NCBI RefSeq assembly: GCF_001039355.2 | Contig: NW_019775597.1 | Location: forward strand, 222,450-286,449 | Length of the DNA stretch: 64,000 nt | Source of the DNA: Lingula anatina | Lineage: Eukaryota > Brachiopoda > Lingulata > Lingulida > Lingulidae | Direction: 5' to 3' | Notes under the pieces: model-generated | The model's input: the letters and a program-made list of their open reading frames with translations, nothing else | Database searches by the model: none | What the model was told of the DNA's origin: nothing | In this document: positions 49,501 to 62,668 of the stretch, in pieces | Numbering within the stretch: the first letter of the stretch is position 1 | Layout of the letters: every line of letters begins with the position of its first letter | Made by a program: the position numbers and the translations under genes

Positions 49501-51400
49501 CCACTTCAGTGTAAAAGTATTTTTTATGAATTTGTATTGAAAGAAAATTTATATTGACCTTAGGGTGGCATATTTATATGATTTGACTTTGTGCTTTCAG
49601 GTTCCTTTTACACTAGTGCTGCGTTTGTGGGATGCATACATCTTTGATGGAGAACGGGTTCTTGTAGCCATGTCATACTGTTTGCTGAAGATCCACAAAA
49701 GTAAGTGCTACCTTATAAGATCAGTAATGAGTTGGAAGTGATTCGGTGTGAAATATGGGGAAAAGATTCAGATTATAAGCAAGTAACTTATAAAGTAAGT
49801 TTATAAGTTAAGTAAAGTAATAATAAAGTAAGCATTATGCACCACATATTCAGTTCATGATTCAAGTTTTGAATAAGAAATTAATTTATGATACCAGCAT
49901 AACTTTTTACTTATCAGAGCAGATGGTATGAATGTGTTTCTGTTATCTTTTCAATCAGGAAGAATCTTAAAGATGAAGATGGAGGACTTAGTGCAATTCT
50001 TTCAAGGAAGTTTAGAGAAAGAATTTGGCTTTGATGATGACATTGTGATGGAAAATTTGCAAATATGTATGGAGGAATTGAGAAGAGCCAACATGGACCT
50101 TCCGCCCAAACCTAAAGACAATTCTGAGCTTCCAAAACTACCGTTTGGGCTGGACATCAAACCCAGTGTGGACCAAATCATAGGCAGACGTGACTCTCAG
50201 GACCACAGAGCAGACGTCATCACCAATGCAGACAGGAAACTGGAGGGAAGTGTCAGAATGAAGAGATTTCAGAAACACAAACTGGCAGCTGCTAGCCGAG
50301 AGAGCTCGGTTCCCCCTGATGACGACACACGCTCAGATTACACCATGACAGCATCACGCGCCTCGCTGGCAGAGGGCTTCACGTCTAGGGCCTCCATGGC
50401 AAACACTTCACGCACATCGTATTATGATGGTTCTGACATCGATTGGGAGAGTCAAGATCACGATGACACTTTCACTGATTACTCACCAAACCAACCCAAT
50501 GGGGACATTGGGTTTATTTCGGGAGAGGGGTCAGGGCAGGATGGACAGAGGTCACAGTCACGAAGTCCAGAGGACCAGTCCTTTCAGACTGCACTTACGG
50601 TCCAAGTGGTCAAGCAGCATAGTCATGTTGTCCAGCAGGTTGACCCTGTATCTTCTCATTCATCTCACAGTCAGGGATATATGTATGATCACTACCATTC
50701 TCCTTCACCACCTCTCGCATCTCCAAATGATGGCGGTCGAACAGAGCTCCCGGTCAGTCATACCAAGACCCCTTCTGACTATGATAATCAACCCTCTGGA
50801 GGGAGTTCTCCACAAGCAGGAACATACATCCATGTTGGATATCCTGTGAAGAAACAGTCTCCAAATGGAGATAATTCTTACACCACAGACATTATGAAAA
50901 AGGAGTTTCGGTCTGAGTATAAAATTGAACGTAAACCGTCAAACTCTTGGGAGCGACCGGTATCTTGGCACCCTGCCAGCATGCCACGGTCCTCATCAAC
51001 ATCGTATCGAGAACAGGAAAATGTTCAGCACACCAAGATCATCAACCAGAAGATTGAGTACAGGGCTTCCATGTCTTCTGGGTACGACAGTTACAATAAC
51101 ACTTATGAAGATGAAATGGAGCGATCACTGGAGAGTCTGGGGGTTATAGACAACAGTCCTAATGGCAATCCATGGGAAAATGATGTTATACAGTATAAAC
51201 AGGGAGTAGCGGTGATTAAACTAAATGGCCATGGTGAGTCGCCAGGCAGGCGGCGGCACCAGGAAAGTAAGGAAAGGAGAGGGGAGATGTCACCTAGAGC
51301 CAGAAGTTCAAGGTCACCAACCTCTCCCAAGAAACCACCAATCTCACCGAAACGTGGACAGCCAAAATACAAGGAAAACCAACATCCAGTGTATATATGA
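37520..51400 (+). CDS. USP6NL: USP6NL/RN-tre-like TBC-domain Rab GAP
   Basis: The exons are 37520-37523, 38203-38276, 40649-40734 (repeated at 42417-42502), 45264-45306, 45422-45502, 47142-47249, 47677-47786, 48088-48202, 48602-48656, 48852-48946, 49087-49152, 49601-49700 and 49959-51400. They give 792 residues, against about 828 in human USP6NL. RN-tre stimulates GTP hydrolysis by Rab5-class GTPases in endocytosis and Golgi traffic. The TBC domain runs from about residue 100 to 315. The arginine finger lies in IDLDVNR (R154) and the glutamine finger in GYCQGMSQ (Q191). The region before it ([17 protein letters not shown]) is typical of RN-tre. A single large last exon encodes a disordered Ser/Pro-rich tail with SPTSPKKPP and PISPKRG motifs, suitable for SH3 binding. 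Only one copy of the 86-base exon fits the frame. A NAGNAG acceptor at 38201-38205 gives MTDLN or MNLN. Confidence 0.95.
39416..41182. repeat. ~1.77-kb direct repeat, copy 1 (likely assembly duplication)
   Basis: This block recurs at 41184-42979 with an N (41183) at the join. It includes the 86-base exon 40649-40734 of the RN-tre-like gene and its flanking introns. Confidence 0.9.
41184..42979. repeat. ~1.8-kb direct repeat, copy 2, with single-base differences and an indel
   Basis: Second copy of 39416-41182. It differs by scattered substitutions near its right end (for example ACATGAAG for ACATAAAG and TTCCGG for TTCCTG). It also has about 29 extra bases around another N at 42798. Such allele-like differences suggest two haplotypes placed in tandem. 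Confidence 0.88.
42980..44836. other. Intron of the RN-tre-like gene, nothing further seen
   Basis: AT-rich intron sequence without a supported gene; a short CT run lies near 44118-44131. The 60-codon frame at 43190-43372 has no recognisable content. Confidence 0.6.
44837..45115. mobile_element. Foldback (palindromic) MITE-like element, copy 1
   Basis: Nearly the whole of this 279-base stretch can fold on itself. The left arm (ACAGATCCACAGAGTAAAAA, then ATGGCCGACTCACTTAAAAG) pairs with the reverse complement of the right arm (ACTGATCCACCGTCTAAATA, then ATGGCTGACCAAACTTCAAA). Outer ends share CCATTCAGA. It is flanked by ATAGA (44832-44836 and 45116-45120), a possible target duplication. Chance open frames of 73-88 codons cross it on both strands because of the symmetry. 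A relative is at 56678-56876. It lies in an intron of the RN-tre-like gene. Confidence 0.65.
46839..47021. mobile_element. hAT-like MITE (183 bp)
   Basis: The ends are inverted repeats of about 20 bases: CACTGCTGGGGTAGCGCTAAC on the left and, read inward from the right, CAGTGCTGGGGTAGCGCTAGC. The CAGTG-type terminus is typical of hAT elements. Flanks ATAGTATC and TAATATCA give an imperfect 7-8 base target duplication. The interior contains further short inverted segments (AATTTAGCCAAAT-like). It lies in the intron before the RN-tre-like exon 47142-47249 and has no coding capacity. Confidence 0.6.
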
Positions 51401-53700
51401 TAGTGGTGTGAGAGCAACTTTCCTATTATGCAGAAACATTTTATTGGTACAGATATACTGATTAAGAGGTATATTTGATTTTTTTAACAGTTAAACTTTA
51501 AGAAGATCTTTCAACTAATTTTAATGACTAATTTGTAATCTTTTTAACACCCAAAATGTAGTGTCTGATAAAGTTTACATGGATATGTAACATTTGAATG
51601 CTACAGCAATGTTTTATCTTACCATATAGTCTTTCCCAAGTTTGAAATCTTCAGGTGATGAATTTAGATGAGTGCAATGTGTCACATTTTTTCCTTGCCA
51701 GATAATTTATAACAATGGAAAATTCTAATGATAACACGGGACAGGGACAGGCATCACATAAAATTAAGGAAAATGGAAACTGGTCTTTGTAATCAGTGGT
51801 TAGAAAATTTGTTGGTTTTCACTGATATTTGTGTGTATTAGTCGAAGAAGGTTGGTGTTTAATGTATTCATTTAAAAAGAAATTGTAAATAAATAATAAT
51901 TGTACTTACGTGTACATAGTGCTTAAATAACAAGATAATAGGCACACCAATAATGCATTTTAAATTCAGATTTTGTTAACTGCTGAAATATTGTAGATAT
52001 TTGCTGTGTAATTTATGATGGTTGTTAGTATTCTTATTGAGTCACATGTTTACTATGACAGTGTAAGTCTTACGCCAGTGAATGTTGTATGGCCAGATGT
52101 ATTCAAAACTAAATGAAAATTTAACACTGCCATGAAAAAAAAACTGACTTGATGTACAATAACATTCATTTTCTGAAATATGATTACTAGTGATGTGGCT
52201 ATATGGGGGTCATTAGAGCAGTATGTTGTACTGAGTGCCCTTAATTATGTACATTTTAAAAAGATACAATTTTATTCAGTCAATTAACACTAAAAGAAAA
52301 TATTAATTTCAGGTTTTAGCATGTTATGAATGAGGCAATATTACCTTATGATATTTTTCTTTGTTAATTTAAACAAGTGGTCTTTGCATAAACCACCATT
52401 ATACAAAAAAAAGAGAAAATTTTTAGATACAACAATTGTGTAATATCATATAAAACTGATGCTTTGGGGAGGAGGAACTTGTACAGTAGAAATTGAGCAT
52501 TTGAATCCTTTTGGTAGTTGCAGTTTCTTTGCTTTTCTCTGCAAACCTAATTTGCCCCCTGTTGTTTAATGGGAAGTGTCATCAGAGTGAATTGTCACTT
52601 GCTAGATGACAGGTCTCGATAAATTAATAATTCTGCTCAACATTTTAACAGGGCGTTTGTCCCCTGCGGATAATTAGTGCTGATAGAGAGTGAGATTAAG
52701 GGCTTCAAGCTGTTGTTTTACTGGCTTTACCAATCAAAAGTATTACCAAGGATGTGACATATTTTTAATGTCCAACCAGAAGATGGGGTGACATGGTCAG
52801 CTACTGCTGATTGCCCTGCTACAAACTAAAAGTGCAAATACTCTGCTTTTCTTTGCCTGCAAGATATTTACCACCTAGGTAATAAATAAAGGATAAATAA
52901 CCAATATAATGTATTTTTATTCTTATTTGTAATTTTCTATATATCTAGTTTATATAATAACCATCTGTATCTACATGATTCGAAAACTTTTCAATATGTA
53001 GCAACGCATCTTCAATCTTTTAGTATCATATACTTCATGTTTCGAATGTCTATTCGTGTTTGTTCACAGTTGCATTAAACTGTGTTAAAATAATATTTAT
53101 CAGGATGGAAGATCACTTAATGCAATGAGCCCCATGAATACCCACTGAGCAGTCAACAACCTTCCAAGTTGTGAGGCCAACTTGATAAAAAGTTTGGGGT
53201 CTGTTTAATTATAAAACTTGAGACTGAAAATTTACCTCACTTTAAAGACCACTTTGACTCAAATCAATAGTTGTGTGCTTCAACAAAATATTGAATCTAT
53301 TCTATAAAAAGAATCGATTGGCTGTTTTCAAAGCCAACAGTTACTTGTTTTAGTTGACTACTGCAGATTTTTCCTGTAATGAAGTTGACTTTTGGACTTC
53401 AATTCTTTCGTGAAACCAGCCCATGGAATGACAGATTCATAGATGTCACCATAAAGCAACAAGGTCTCATCTCCAGCTCTGCCCTGCTCTCCAACCTTGT
53501 CTTAACCATGTCAATTGTCAAGAAGATGAATATAATCAACCTTTACCAAAGACAATAATAGCTGAATTTTGCTGTGAAATTCTTTGTATGTTACTAAATT
53601 AGATGGTAAATTGGAAGTTTTCAAAAACTGAAACTTCATATGAGTATCAGCTGTGGGGCAGATATACTTAATATAATTTGACAAATGTGCTTATCTGACA
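51401..53700. other. 3' UTR of RN-tre-like gene and spacer to ACTR6
   Basis: This is non-coding sequence between convergent genes. AATAAA at 51888-51893 would give a 3' UTR of about 0.5 kb for the plus-strand gene; another AATAAA cluster is near 52883. Minus-strand poly-A complements (TTTATT, for example near 52916) could end the ACTR6 transcript. No other gene is visible. Confidence 0.6.
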
Positions 53701-56700
53701 TCAGACATCAAATTTTTCCTCGCATATTTCCTGTCCATGTTCTTCAAACTCTGCCTTTGTTACCACCATTTTCTTGAACTGAGGATCTTGTGCCAGTGCT
53801 GCACCACCCTCCCAGCTGAATGTAATGGGACTGAAAAAAGTTGAAAAGAGAACCTTTCATACTTTAGGAAAATGTAGCTGAATACATAATACAAACCTTG
53901 TTTGCATCTAGTCAAATCATTGTGAAAATACAAATTTATTGTTGATACAAGGACAGCACGAGTAAACTTTCTTCTAATAGGTGAGAAGCACCTAGCTTTC
54001 AATATATTTGTGAAGACGAATGAGACTAACTTGTTTGGTTGAGTGACATTCACTTCATAATCAGCTGGTGTTAATGATCGTACATCTTGGTACCTGTAAA
54101 TGATATGAACACATGAAATTTCTGTTATTTTCAATTTCACAAATAAGAAAAAAAACTAATTCTTTCATTCTAAACCTTATTTCATTCTAAATCATTTTTA
54201 TAAAAAAATACTTTATAATATTACTTTAATTTAATACACCATCAAAAAGAAGATTTTATATCTAAAATTATTTACACTCTGTCTTTGAATCCTGGAAGCA
54301 TGCAGTTTCCTCCTGTCAGCACAATGTTCCGGAGTAAATGTGGCTGCATCTCTGAAAAAATAAGAAAAAAAAGTAAAACATCCATCTATCATTGATATAT
54401 AGATGCATTTTTCATTTTGAAACATGCAAAGAAGACAAAAACAATTATTTCCACCTAGTTGTTAGAACTTATTTATAGTATTGAATAATTCTGCATATAC
54501 AGATATACTGAATAATTATCAAACCTCTCTGTATCATAAACTTGCCTTCAGGTGCTAACTTGACCACATAGCTTATTGCCTCAGAAATTCCCATTTCCTG
54601 AATACCAACATCAGATGGGTGGAAGAGTATCTCTGGCACAGCAAACCTTTCATTGTTCATTCGTATTATCTGAAATCACACAAGACATAAAATACATCAG
54701 TTGTCAATATTACAGCTACAAATCTCAGTTTTTATGTTTATGCTAGCTAGAAAATCTCACTAAAAAAACATTCAATATTCTAAATGACCCATATTCAGCA
54801 AAACAAGTGAGACCAATTCTTATTTACACTTATTTTTCTTCTAAAAACTAACCTGCTCTGATCCCTTTGCCTTCCCAGTGCTCTCTTCTCTAGTTTTGGC
54901 ATAGCCTCTTTTTATGTGTGTGTAATCTGGCAGAACGTAATCACATGTGACGGTGTTATCAGCCCCCTTTTTCCTGCAAGTATTATTTCAGGCAAGCTTT
55001 TTCAATTATATGAAAATTTTATCATCTACATACAAAAACGGTTGAGAAATGCATCTAGACCTACTGTGTAGCATGTAAAATTAAATTTCAGCCCTCTCAT
55101 ATAAAAAAATATTTAAACAATTATCATGGTTCACAATACTTTCCAGTAAAAAATTGATCTAATCACTTGTTTTTATAATGTTTTTGTTGAAAAAGAGGAA
55201 GGGACTGGCAATGGTATTTCCTTAGCAGCTATACATATTTTCATTCTATGAATTATTCACATCTGAATCTTGTTGAAAATGAAAAAGGAAATGCTAAGCT
55301 GACCTTGCTATATCCATATCCTTCTGAAATTGTGTTGACACGTAGCAAACATCTTCCTTCATCTGGTTGATGACATATGTCTCATCCATTACCATGAGTT
55401 GCCTATATTAGGAACAAATTGTGATTCATAAAATTAAAATTAAAATTTTTGTTCTACTTCTAATCATATCAGCCTTTACCACACTTACAACGACCTAAAA
55501 AATTCACCTTACCTGTATGATATAATTTCCTTCAGGTGATTTGTTAATATTTTTCCACCAACATTTGTCCTGCAACAAAAAACACAAGAGTAAATAATGT
55601 ACCCAGTCATTATCAGAATCAATCCATATCATAAGTTTTACATGTATTTAGGCACTCACTTAAATCTTCATAAAATATGTCATAGAGTTCATAGATGCAC
55701 AAAGATGTCTTTATGTAAATATTCTTATATGCAAATTAAACCAAGTAAAGGACTGACTTCTATTGTACAAAACCTACCTTTTTGTTGCACTTTTTATTTT
55801 TTTCCCATTGTGATATGGAACAATGTGACTAAATGAATATCCTGAGTCGACCACCAGACTGCAGAGATGTTTCTCAGAAAGACTCTTTTGGTGTTTGTAC
55901 TGACTTAAAAAAGCAGCTAAAATAGCAAACAAACATCAGCTTTAACAATTTTTCACTTTTTAGGGCATGTAAGTTTTAATTACAACATATGTCAAAGGTT
56001 AAACTGTCAATTCATTAAAATTTCTCTATAAATCTTTGACTTCGAGAAAGAAGCTTGAAACACTACTCACGATTAGTTCTGTAAATATACTGAAACCCAT
56101 ATTCTTCAAAGAAAATTTCATTGAGAGATTCTTGAATGGAGGCAAAGTTGAAATATGGCTCAGTAAAAATAAGGCCTGTGTTATCAAAATCAACCTGAAA
56201 TAAATATATTGCAAAATTAATTTATATAATATGAAATTTCAACCTATCACTATACATAATTAACTTTGTACAATGTGCTGAAACAAACATGGAGTGCATT
56301 TTTTAAAAACTTATTATTACTATTATTATTATTATTAAATAATACTTAGTGCCAAATGTACAACAATGTGTGAAGAAAAACAGACCTTCCGTGCAAAAAC
56401 CAAAATGCAAGGTAAAATTTAAATACTATCAAACATCTATTTTAATGAGCAAAGTCTAGGGATACAAAAAATTAATTCTGTAAAATACAGATTGAAACAA
56501 GATTACTGCAATGATAAATAGTTACCTTCATACACTCCTTGCCAAACACATGGTCCCATATTTGATGCTCTACTTCCCAGTTAACCAAGTAACCCTGCAA
56601 ATGGGGAAAACATTTAATTTTCATATAACTGTTTTCTCTCAAGGATAATTTTTATTTCATAAGACAAATAGAACAGTCTGAGAGTGCATTCTCAACAGGG

Positions 56701-57296
56701 GACTAACAGATCTTGGATCAAATATGGCCAACCCACTTGAATGCTTGTTGCATAATCCATGCAGGGAATATATTCAGTGTCTAATTGGGAATAAGCAGCA
56801 AGGTTTGTAATGGTTCGCCATATAAAATTATTTGTTCCGCGGATCTGTGGGTCGGCTGTTCTGAATGTGCTCTGAGTATACCAGTATAAGCACAGTATAA
56901 CGATTTCAGTGAACCACACTGAGATGATAATACCTGTTGTCAGCTAAAAAAAATCTTTCCGAACATTTCAACTCTATATAAAGATGTAAAACATGGTAGG
57001 TATACAGTACCTTTTGTGATGGTAGAATATAGAAAAGACCTGACAAGTCTTTGCAGTCTTCAATTTGATCCCCAATGAATATCCTTGTCCTTACATTCCT
57101 TGCTTTTGTAATGCAGTTTGGTATGATTCTATAAAGTATAAAAGCATTCACATAGAGAAAAAAATATATAGTATGAAGAATCAAGTAACATGCTAAAGAG
57201 AAAAGTTTGAGGATGATTATACAGCTAGCATTATTTATTCCATCTGCCTTATTTTTCCCTTTCCCCGCCAACATAAAAAGATAGAATAATTACTGC

Positions 57297-57343
<47 letters not shown>

Positions 57344-57991
57344 ATTCTTTTATGAAACATTCCATAAAAATATAAATGTGGTTTACTGAATATATCTGAC
57401 GTTTTTCAAAACACTGATAATAAAACAATAAAATGACACTGACAATAAAAAAGAACACAAATAAAACTTTTTAAACAGCAATATTACATTGCAGGTTTGA
57501 AAATAGCATTTTTTAGAAAATCCTCACACATCTTGAATAAAAGATGTGTTTCGATCCAGTTAAGTTTTAAAAGAGTCGGTAATTTTTTCTTGTACTTCTC
57601 GTTTATGGCAGATTATTCTGACTCGCCAGAACATGTGCACCTGGGGGGGGGGGGGGGGGGGTTAACTCAAAATAATTTAAACAACTCTTTAACGTTATGG
57701 CCAGGCTTTTAAGATCGTCTTTCAAAGTGGGGCGTAACAGAAAATGTACCGCGCATAATGCCATAAAGAAAATCCCTTCAGTGCCAGTGCGGCAGTGGCT
57801 TAGAAACTCTGGGCAAACAACTCTATATATCTTTGGTCTATCTCGTCATACAGCACATTTATATACATAGTAATATACATATAACACAGCAACCCTTTAA
57901 AACTCTCAGTATTGACTTACTTTGGAGAAACTGCAGTGGAATACCCCACTTTGGCGCTGTACGCGCCGTTGTCCATGACAAGCACCGCCAT
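53701..57991 (-). CDS. ACTR6: Actin-related protein 6 (Arp6)
   Basis: Arp6 is a nuclear actin-related protein of the SRCAP/SWR1 remodeller that exchanges H2A for H2A.Z. Twelve exons give exactly 396 residues, the human length: 57991-57921, 57128-57011, 56594-56526, 56194-56071, 55916-55778, 55569-55513, 55402-55304, 54973-54853, 54669-54546, 54351-54276, 54093-54031, 53830-53701. Conserved blocks are the N-terminal phosphate loop (VMDNGAYSAKVGY), SGLFYILPSQKGYLVNWEVE, VDSGYSFSHIVPY, TNHLKEIISYRQLMVMDET, RFAVPEILFHPSDVGIQEMG, NIVLTGGNCMLPGF and the C-terminus CEEKFDV. The intron after the exon ending at 54546 uses a GC donor (GAAG|GCAAGT); using it keeps the frame and restores the family sequence. 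It is head-to-head with the F-box/WD40 gene. Confidence 0.97.
56678..56876. mobile_element. Foldback MITE-like element, copy 2 (199 bp)
   Basis: Inverted ends read CTGAGAGTGCATTCTCAACA on the left and, inward from the right, CTCAGAGCACATTCAGAACA. Both then continue to an ACAGATC motif. The internal words ACTAACAGATC and ATGGCCAACCCACTTGAATG match the copy at 44837-45115, so the two belong to one family. It lies in an ACTR6 intron. Confidence 0.6.
57297..57342. repeat. (AAT)n microsatellite
   Basis: About fifteen AAT units lie in the first ACTR6 intron. They produce a poly-Ile open frame on the minus strand that is not a gene. Confidence 0.95.
57643..57661. repeat. Poly-G tract, 19 bases
   Basis: An uninterrupted G run lies in the first ACTR6 intron, about 260 bases from exon 1. 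The exact length in the assembly may be unreliable. Confidence 0.9.
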
Positions 57992-58410
57992 GCTTGTTGT
58001 TGTTAGTGGATAATTAATGACGTAAACAACAGAATCATTCTTTATTCATAATTTCCAAATCAGTGGTGTATAACTGCAAAGGTATGTGATTTTCACATTA
58101 CTTTACTCACTAAAATGTTACTTTTAAAGGCTCAATATTTGGGCATTGATATAATTGCTTGTCGTAAAAGTACATTTCTTTTTGCGTCACTTCCTGTGAT
58201 TAGTTGCCAGGCTCTTTGTACACAATAATGGCAGGCACCTGTTCGGTAGCTACTGATTAAATTACAGTAAATTGCTGCTCGTTGCGCAGTTATAAATTGT
58301 AAGTAAAGGGTTTTACCGTTTTTAAGACTATATTTATTGTTAAAAAAATTGTAAAACCGCGTAGTATCTACGCAAAAAGGAGCTAACTTTGTTATAAATC
58401 TCGGTTACAG
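57992..58410. promoter_or_regulatory. Divergent promoter region, ACTR6 / F-box-WD40
   Basis: This spacer separates the ACTR6 start codon from a likely non-coding first exon of the plus-strand gene. That exon would end at 58298 (donor GTAAGT), with a short intron to the acceptor at 58410. Both promoters must lie within about 300 bases. Confidence 0.5.
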
Positions 58411-58467
58411 GTGCCAGGCTTCAGTGAAAGCCAACACGATGTAATTTAGTGGTGAAGACAAGCCAAT

Positions 58468-61400
58468 ATGATGAGCATTGACCAGCCCGGTGCCTGGCAA
58501 TGGCGTGGTCTCGGTGGCGGTCATGCAACGATGGTATCCGTGGAGTTTGACCGCCAACTGGACAGGATATCTTTGTGGCTGGAGGAGTGGACACATCAAC
58601 AGGTAATTATCAATAATATACTAAGTACATGTACTACATGTACATGTGGTACTGTATATTGCTATGGAGAGGTTGACCCTGGCACAGATGGTTTTGCTTA
58701 TATACATATATATTGAGTTGACTTCACACATTTAGGTGCATTTAGGTGCACAACAACATGAGTACTAAGTAGTAAGCTTTGTTGATACTGCCAAGATTCA
58801 AAAAACAATTCAGGGATGCAAAGATTGAATAAGAAAATACTTGACTTAATTGTGCTTGTGCTATGCATAATCTGTTTGAAGGAAACTGCTAACAAAAAGG
58901 CATCTAAATGTGACGAGTCTTAAGAAAGCAATCCTTAATTTTTTAAGACAATCAAATTAGATCTTAACAACAAAATGTTAAGATTTTAGAGTATAACTAT
59001 ATGCAAGCACTATCTTCTTGAAGTGGTTTTATTCATAACTATGGAAAAAAAAAAGAATGGGAACACTTGGAGCCTGATTTGGCCTGGCTTCCCAGAAATG
59101 TAGCCTTCACAGCCATAGTCAACAAAATATACTTGAGGATTTCATCCTTCACAAAAATTAAATTTTATCTTAAATTCTAAGTATCATCAATGATAAGAAA
59201 ATCAATCAGGAGCTCAGACTGGCATTGATCAGTTAAGAAGGAGGTGGTCTCAACTTAATGTTTTTAATATATAGATTTCAGAAAAAAAGTATATCATACA
59301 TTTTCATGTTTTATATAAAAAAAGTGATGTACTGTATGTTCAAACTTAAAAGCCCGGAATGAATTGACAGCGTTTTGTACTGTTCCAGAGATGTGATATA
59401 CTGGAAGGTTTGTTGGTGAGAAGTGGCTACAGCCAGCTGCAGTTCTTGTGGACTGTACTGCAGCCTGCACTTCACAGGGACTTCATGTATTCTTCCAAAA
59501 AGGAATTCCCTCTCTTGTCATTCCCACCAGTCAGCACATACAAGAGTAGAGAAATCAAGGTACATGTACTAGTAGTATCTCTTTACATAGGCATCTTATA
59601 AAGGCATATATATATAGGCATCCTATGTAAACTTATTTAGAATGCATGGAATTATGGATCTAGGTATGTATAATAGTAAATCTAACTGTATATTGGTTAC
59701 CATGGAATTTATATGCTTTACTCTCATTGGAAGTTTATATAGTAGCATTCATATTATTTTCATTTACAGATAAAACTAATCCAACACAGGCAAGATGATT
59801 ATTTCCGTGAAAACAGTGCCCATTTTCGTTATTTGGATGAAGTTAAAGGTGCCAGCAGGGAACCAAAAATGACAAACTTTGATACATTGGAAATGATGAA
59901 CAGAGAGAAACCAACAGAGTTTGAAAAGAGCAGGTAAGATTTCTCATGTTATGATGTGCCACACTTTATATTTTATTATATTTTAGGCATATATTTAGAT
60001 GTTTTAGACATATTTTATAAAAATTTGTTTTAATTTCTTTGATAATGAATACCGTAACTTACACTGGAATACATTTCTTGGATACAGTATTGCAATACGT
60101 TATTGTTGTATCCAGTTTTTGAGCTCATCATCTCTCTTATTCCAGTCACGCAGGGCTTGGTTTACTTCCAACCATTGGCAAAAACAAGAGACCCGACAAA
60201 ACCAGCCACAGTCAAGGCAACATACCCATGGGCCTACGGACTGCAGAACCACTTAGGGATAGCTGGGAATTCATCAAATCAGCACCAGCCACTCTGAGGT
60301 ACGTATAAAACACTTTTAGAGATTTCATATTCATTGTTAGATATAAATATTGTGATTTTATTTTTAACAACATGGGAGGGTTGGAGATTTTTTTTTTTTT
60401 TAGTTTAATTGTTTTAATGACTAGCTGAGATTATTAGTAAGGTTTTCAATAAGTAAGTCTTTTTTCAGAAACTTTTGTAATTGTTTTAAATTCAAAATGA
60501 CATTGAATTAATGATTTGTTTAATAGATAAATGCTCCCTATTATGCATTATTCACATATTTGTTTTAATGCAATTCAAAGAGTAATTAGTTTTTTTAATT
60601 CATACAAATCGTGATTTTATGTTTAACAGTGAGAGTGACAGGTAAATAATTGAAAGGGTGCATTATATTTTAAGTTCAATTAATTTTATATATAACTGGT
60701 TTAATTGCAGTGGATATAATAATTATGTGCACATATTTATAGCCGCTTGAAAATGCATTTTTTACTGTTTTGTTACTTTTGTTAGCAAAGTAAGAAGACA
60801 TTCTCACACAGTATTTAACTTTTTGCAAAGTTTTAAGTATTCATCACATATCACAATTTGCAGTTTAGATAATGAGCACACAATAACTTGAGTTACTTTT
60901 TTTTTTAATTTGTTTTTGTGCTGTTTATTTATTTATTATGCTGCTGCAAATAGAAATTCTTTGGCAGAGTGATGTGAAGACAAGAATTTTAAAGCTTTTT
61001 TAACAAATAATAAGTGCTGTATTAATGCAGTTGATTTTGAACAATTTGCTGTCAATGTATTTTGAGCATCTGAAGTTAACAAGACAGATCTGGCTTTTTT
61101 GCTGTTAATCATGTGTTTTCGGCAACTTAACTTTTGCATTTAAACAAAGCTTATTCTCTATGTGATCTTCAAGTAAAGTATGTAATCCATATATGACTTT
61201 TATGATGAATTGCTTTTACCTATAGGTTTATTGAAATGCCAGTCAGGAGACACATTCAGAATGAAAGAAGTCCACGCGATCGCCTGAGAGCAGAGATTAG
61301 ACAGATGTTAGGAGATGGAAAGCCACAGAATCCCCGCACTGAACATTATGATTTCAAGGCTACATCAGCGCCCCCTCTTGAACAGAACTGGAACACAACC

Positions 61401-62306
61401 ACACCAATGTTAGCTTTAAAAGAGAAAAAGAAATTTAGATTGTCCCGTAAAGATGATGGGAATAAAAAGGAGAAAAAGGTATGAAGATTAGTGTTTAAAG
61501 AAAAATAATTAAGTCCAATATTAATTGGGTTCATTGGTACTTTTTACTAATGACTGATTTTTATATAATTGTACACAAAAATTTATAGAGTACATACATG
61601 TATCTATCTCTATGGCAATTTTGTTAAGTGTGACTGATGCCACATTACACACATTAATTTTAGCAGATCAAATAATGAAAAGTTCAATGAACATTCAGTA
61701 GTTTAATAAACAAAATTCACAATTTATCTCTTTCAGAAAATCCTAAAAAAGCAAGATGTTGTTGTGCCTTCAGACCTACCACAGGAGGCTTGGGATTTGT
61801 TCCACTGGTATGCAGATTTATGGGATGGTAAGTTATATGCTATGATTTGCAGTATCATCAGTAGTTAACTTACAGTGAATTTCCATACATTCAACTAATT
61901 TTAGTGCAGATTAAGTGTAAATTTTAGCAACATAAAAGTACAAAGGTACATGTAACAGAATCCTGTTGAAGTTTGCCACAGGGGGTGATCTGTATATTCT
62001 TAATGGCTTGCTGTATCTTTGACTATGTGACTATGCATATTTCATATTTAGATAAGGTATGAGTCGGCATGTTGAAACCCTTGTTGACACTGATTTTTGG
62101 TTTGTGTTATAGATGTCCAGAGAAATGAGTTTCTCCACAAGGTGGTGTTGAAACTGGACCCTAGACAGCATTATTTCATTTCCAGTTATCTAGCAGTAAG
62201 TATGTAGATAGTGAATATAGGTATCATTTTTTATATTATTTACTATACACACAATTTTAAAATGCAAATTGTATGGGTTGAAATAAAATGTCATAGCTCG
62301 AACTTG

Positions 62307-62358
<52 letters not shown>

Positions 62359-62633
62359 TTAAGCTTAAAATATAGATAACATCTGAAAGTAAGTTAAATA
62401 AATTGCAGAGATGATTTTTTTATTCTATTTTTCCTTCCAGGTAAAGCAATACAGAGATTTCATATCATTATTACCTGAGCCTCTTGCTCTCAAGATTTTA
62501 TCCTACCTCAGTCCTGCCGAACTTTTAGTGGCCAGTTCTGTAAGTTGACTGTGTATCTGACAATATAGAAATACTGCATGATTTGAAAAAAGATACTTGT
62601 TATTTCAGTAATAAACATTATAAACACTATATT

Positions 62634-62668
<35 letters not shown>

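Noticed and set aside
57249-57458. Minus-strand frame with a long isoleucine run
   Set aside because: It is the translation of the (AAT)n microsatellite at 57297-57342.
9064-62668. Possible CRISPR array or satellite from regularly repeated short units
   Set aside because: All regular repeats are simple microsatellites (AAAT, AAT, CA, CT) without spacers, and this is animal DNA.
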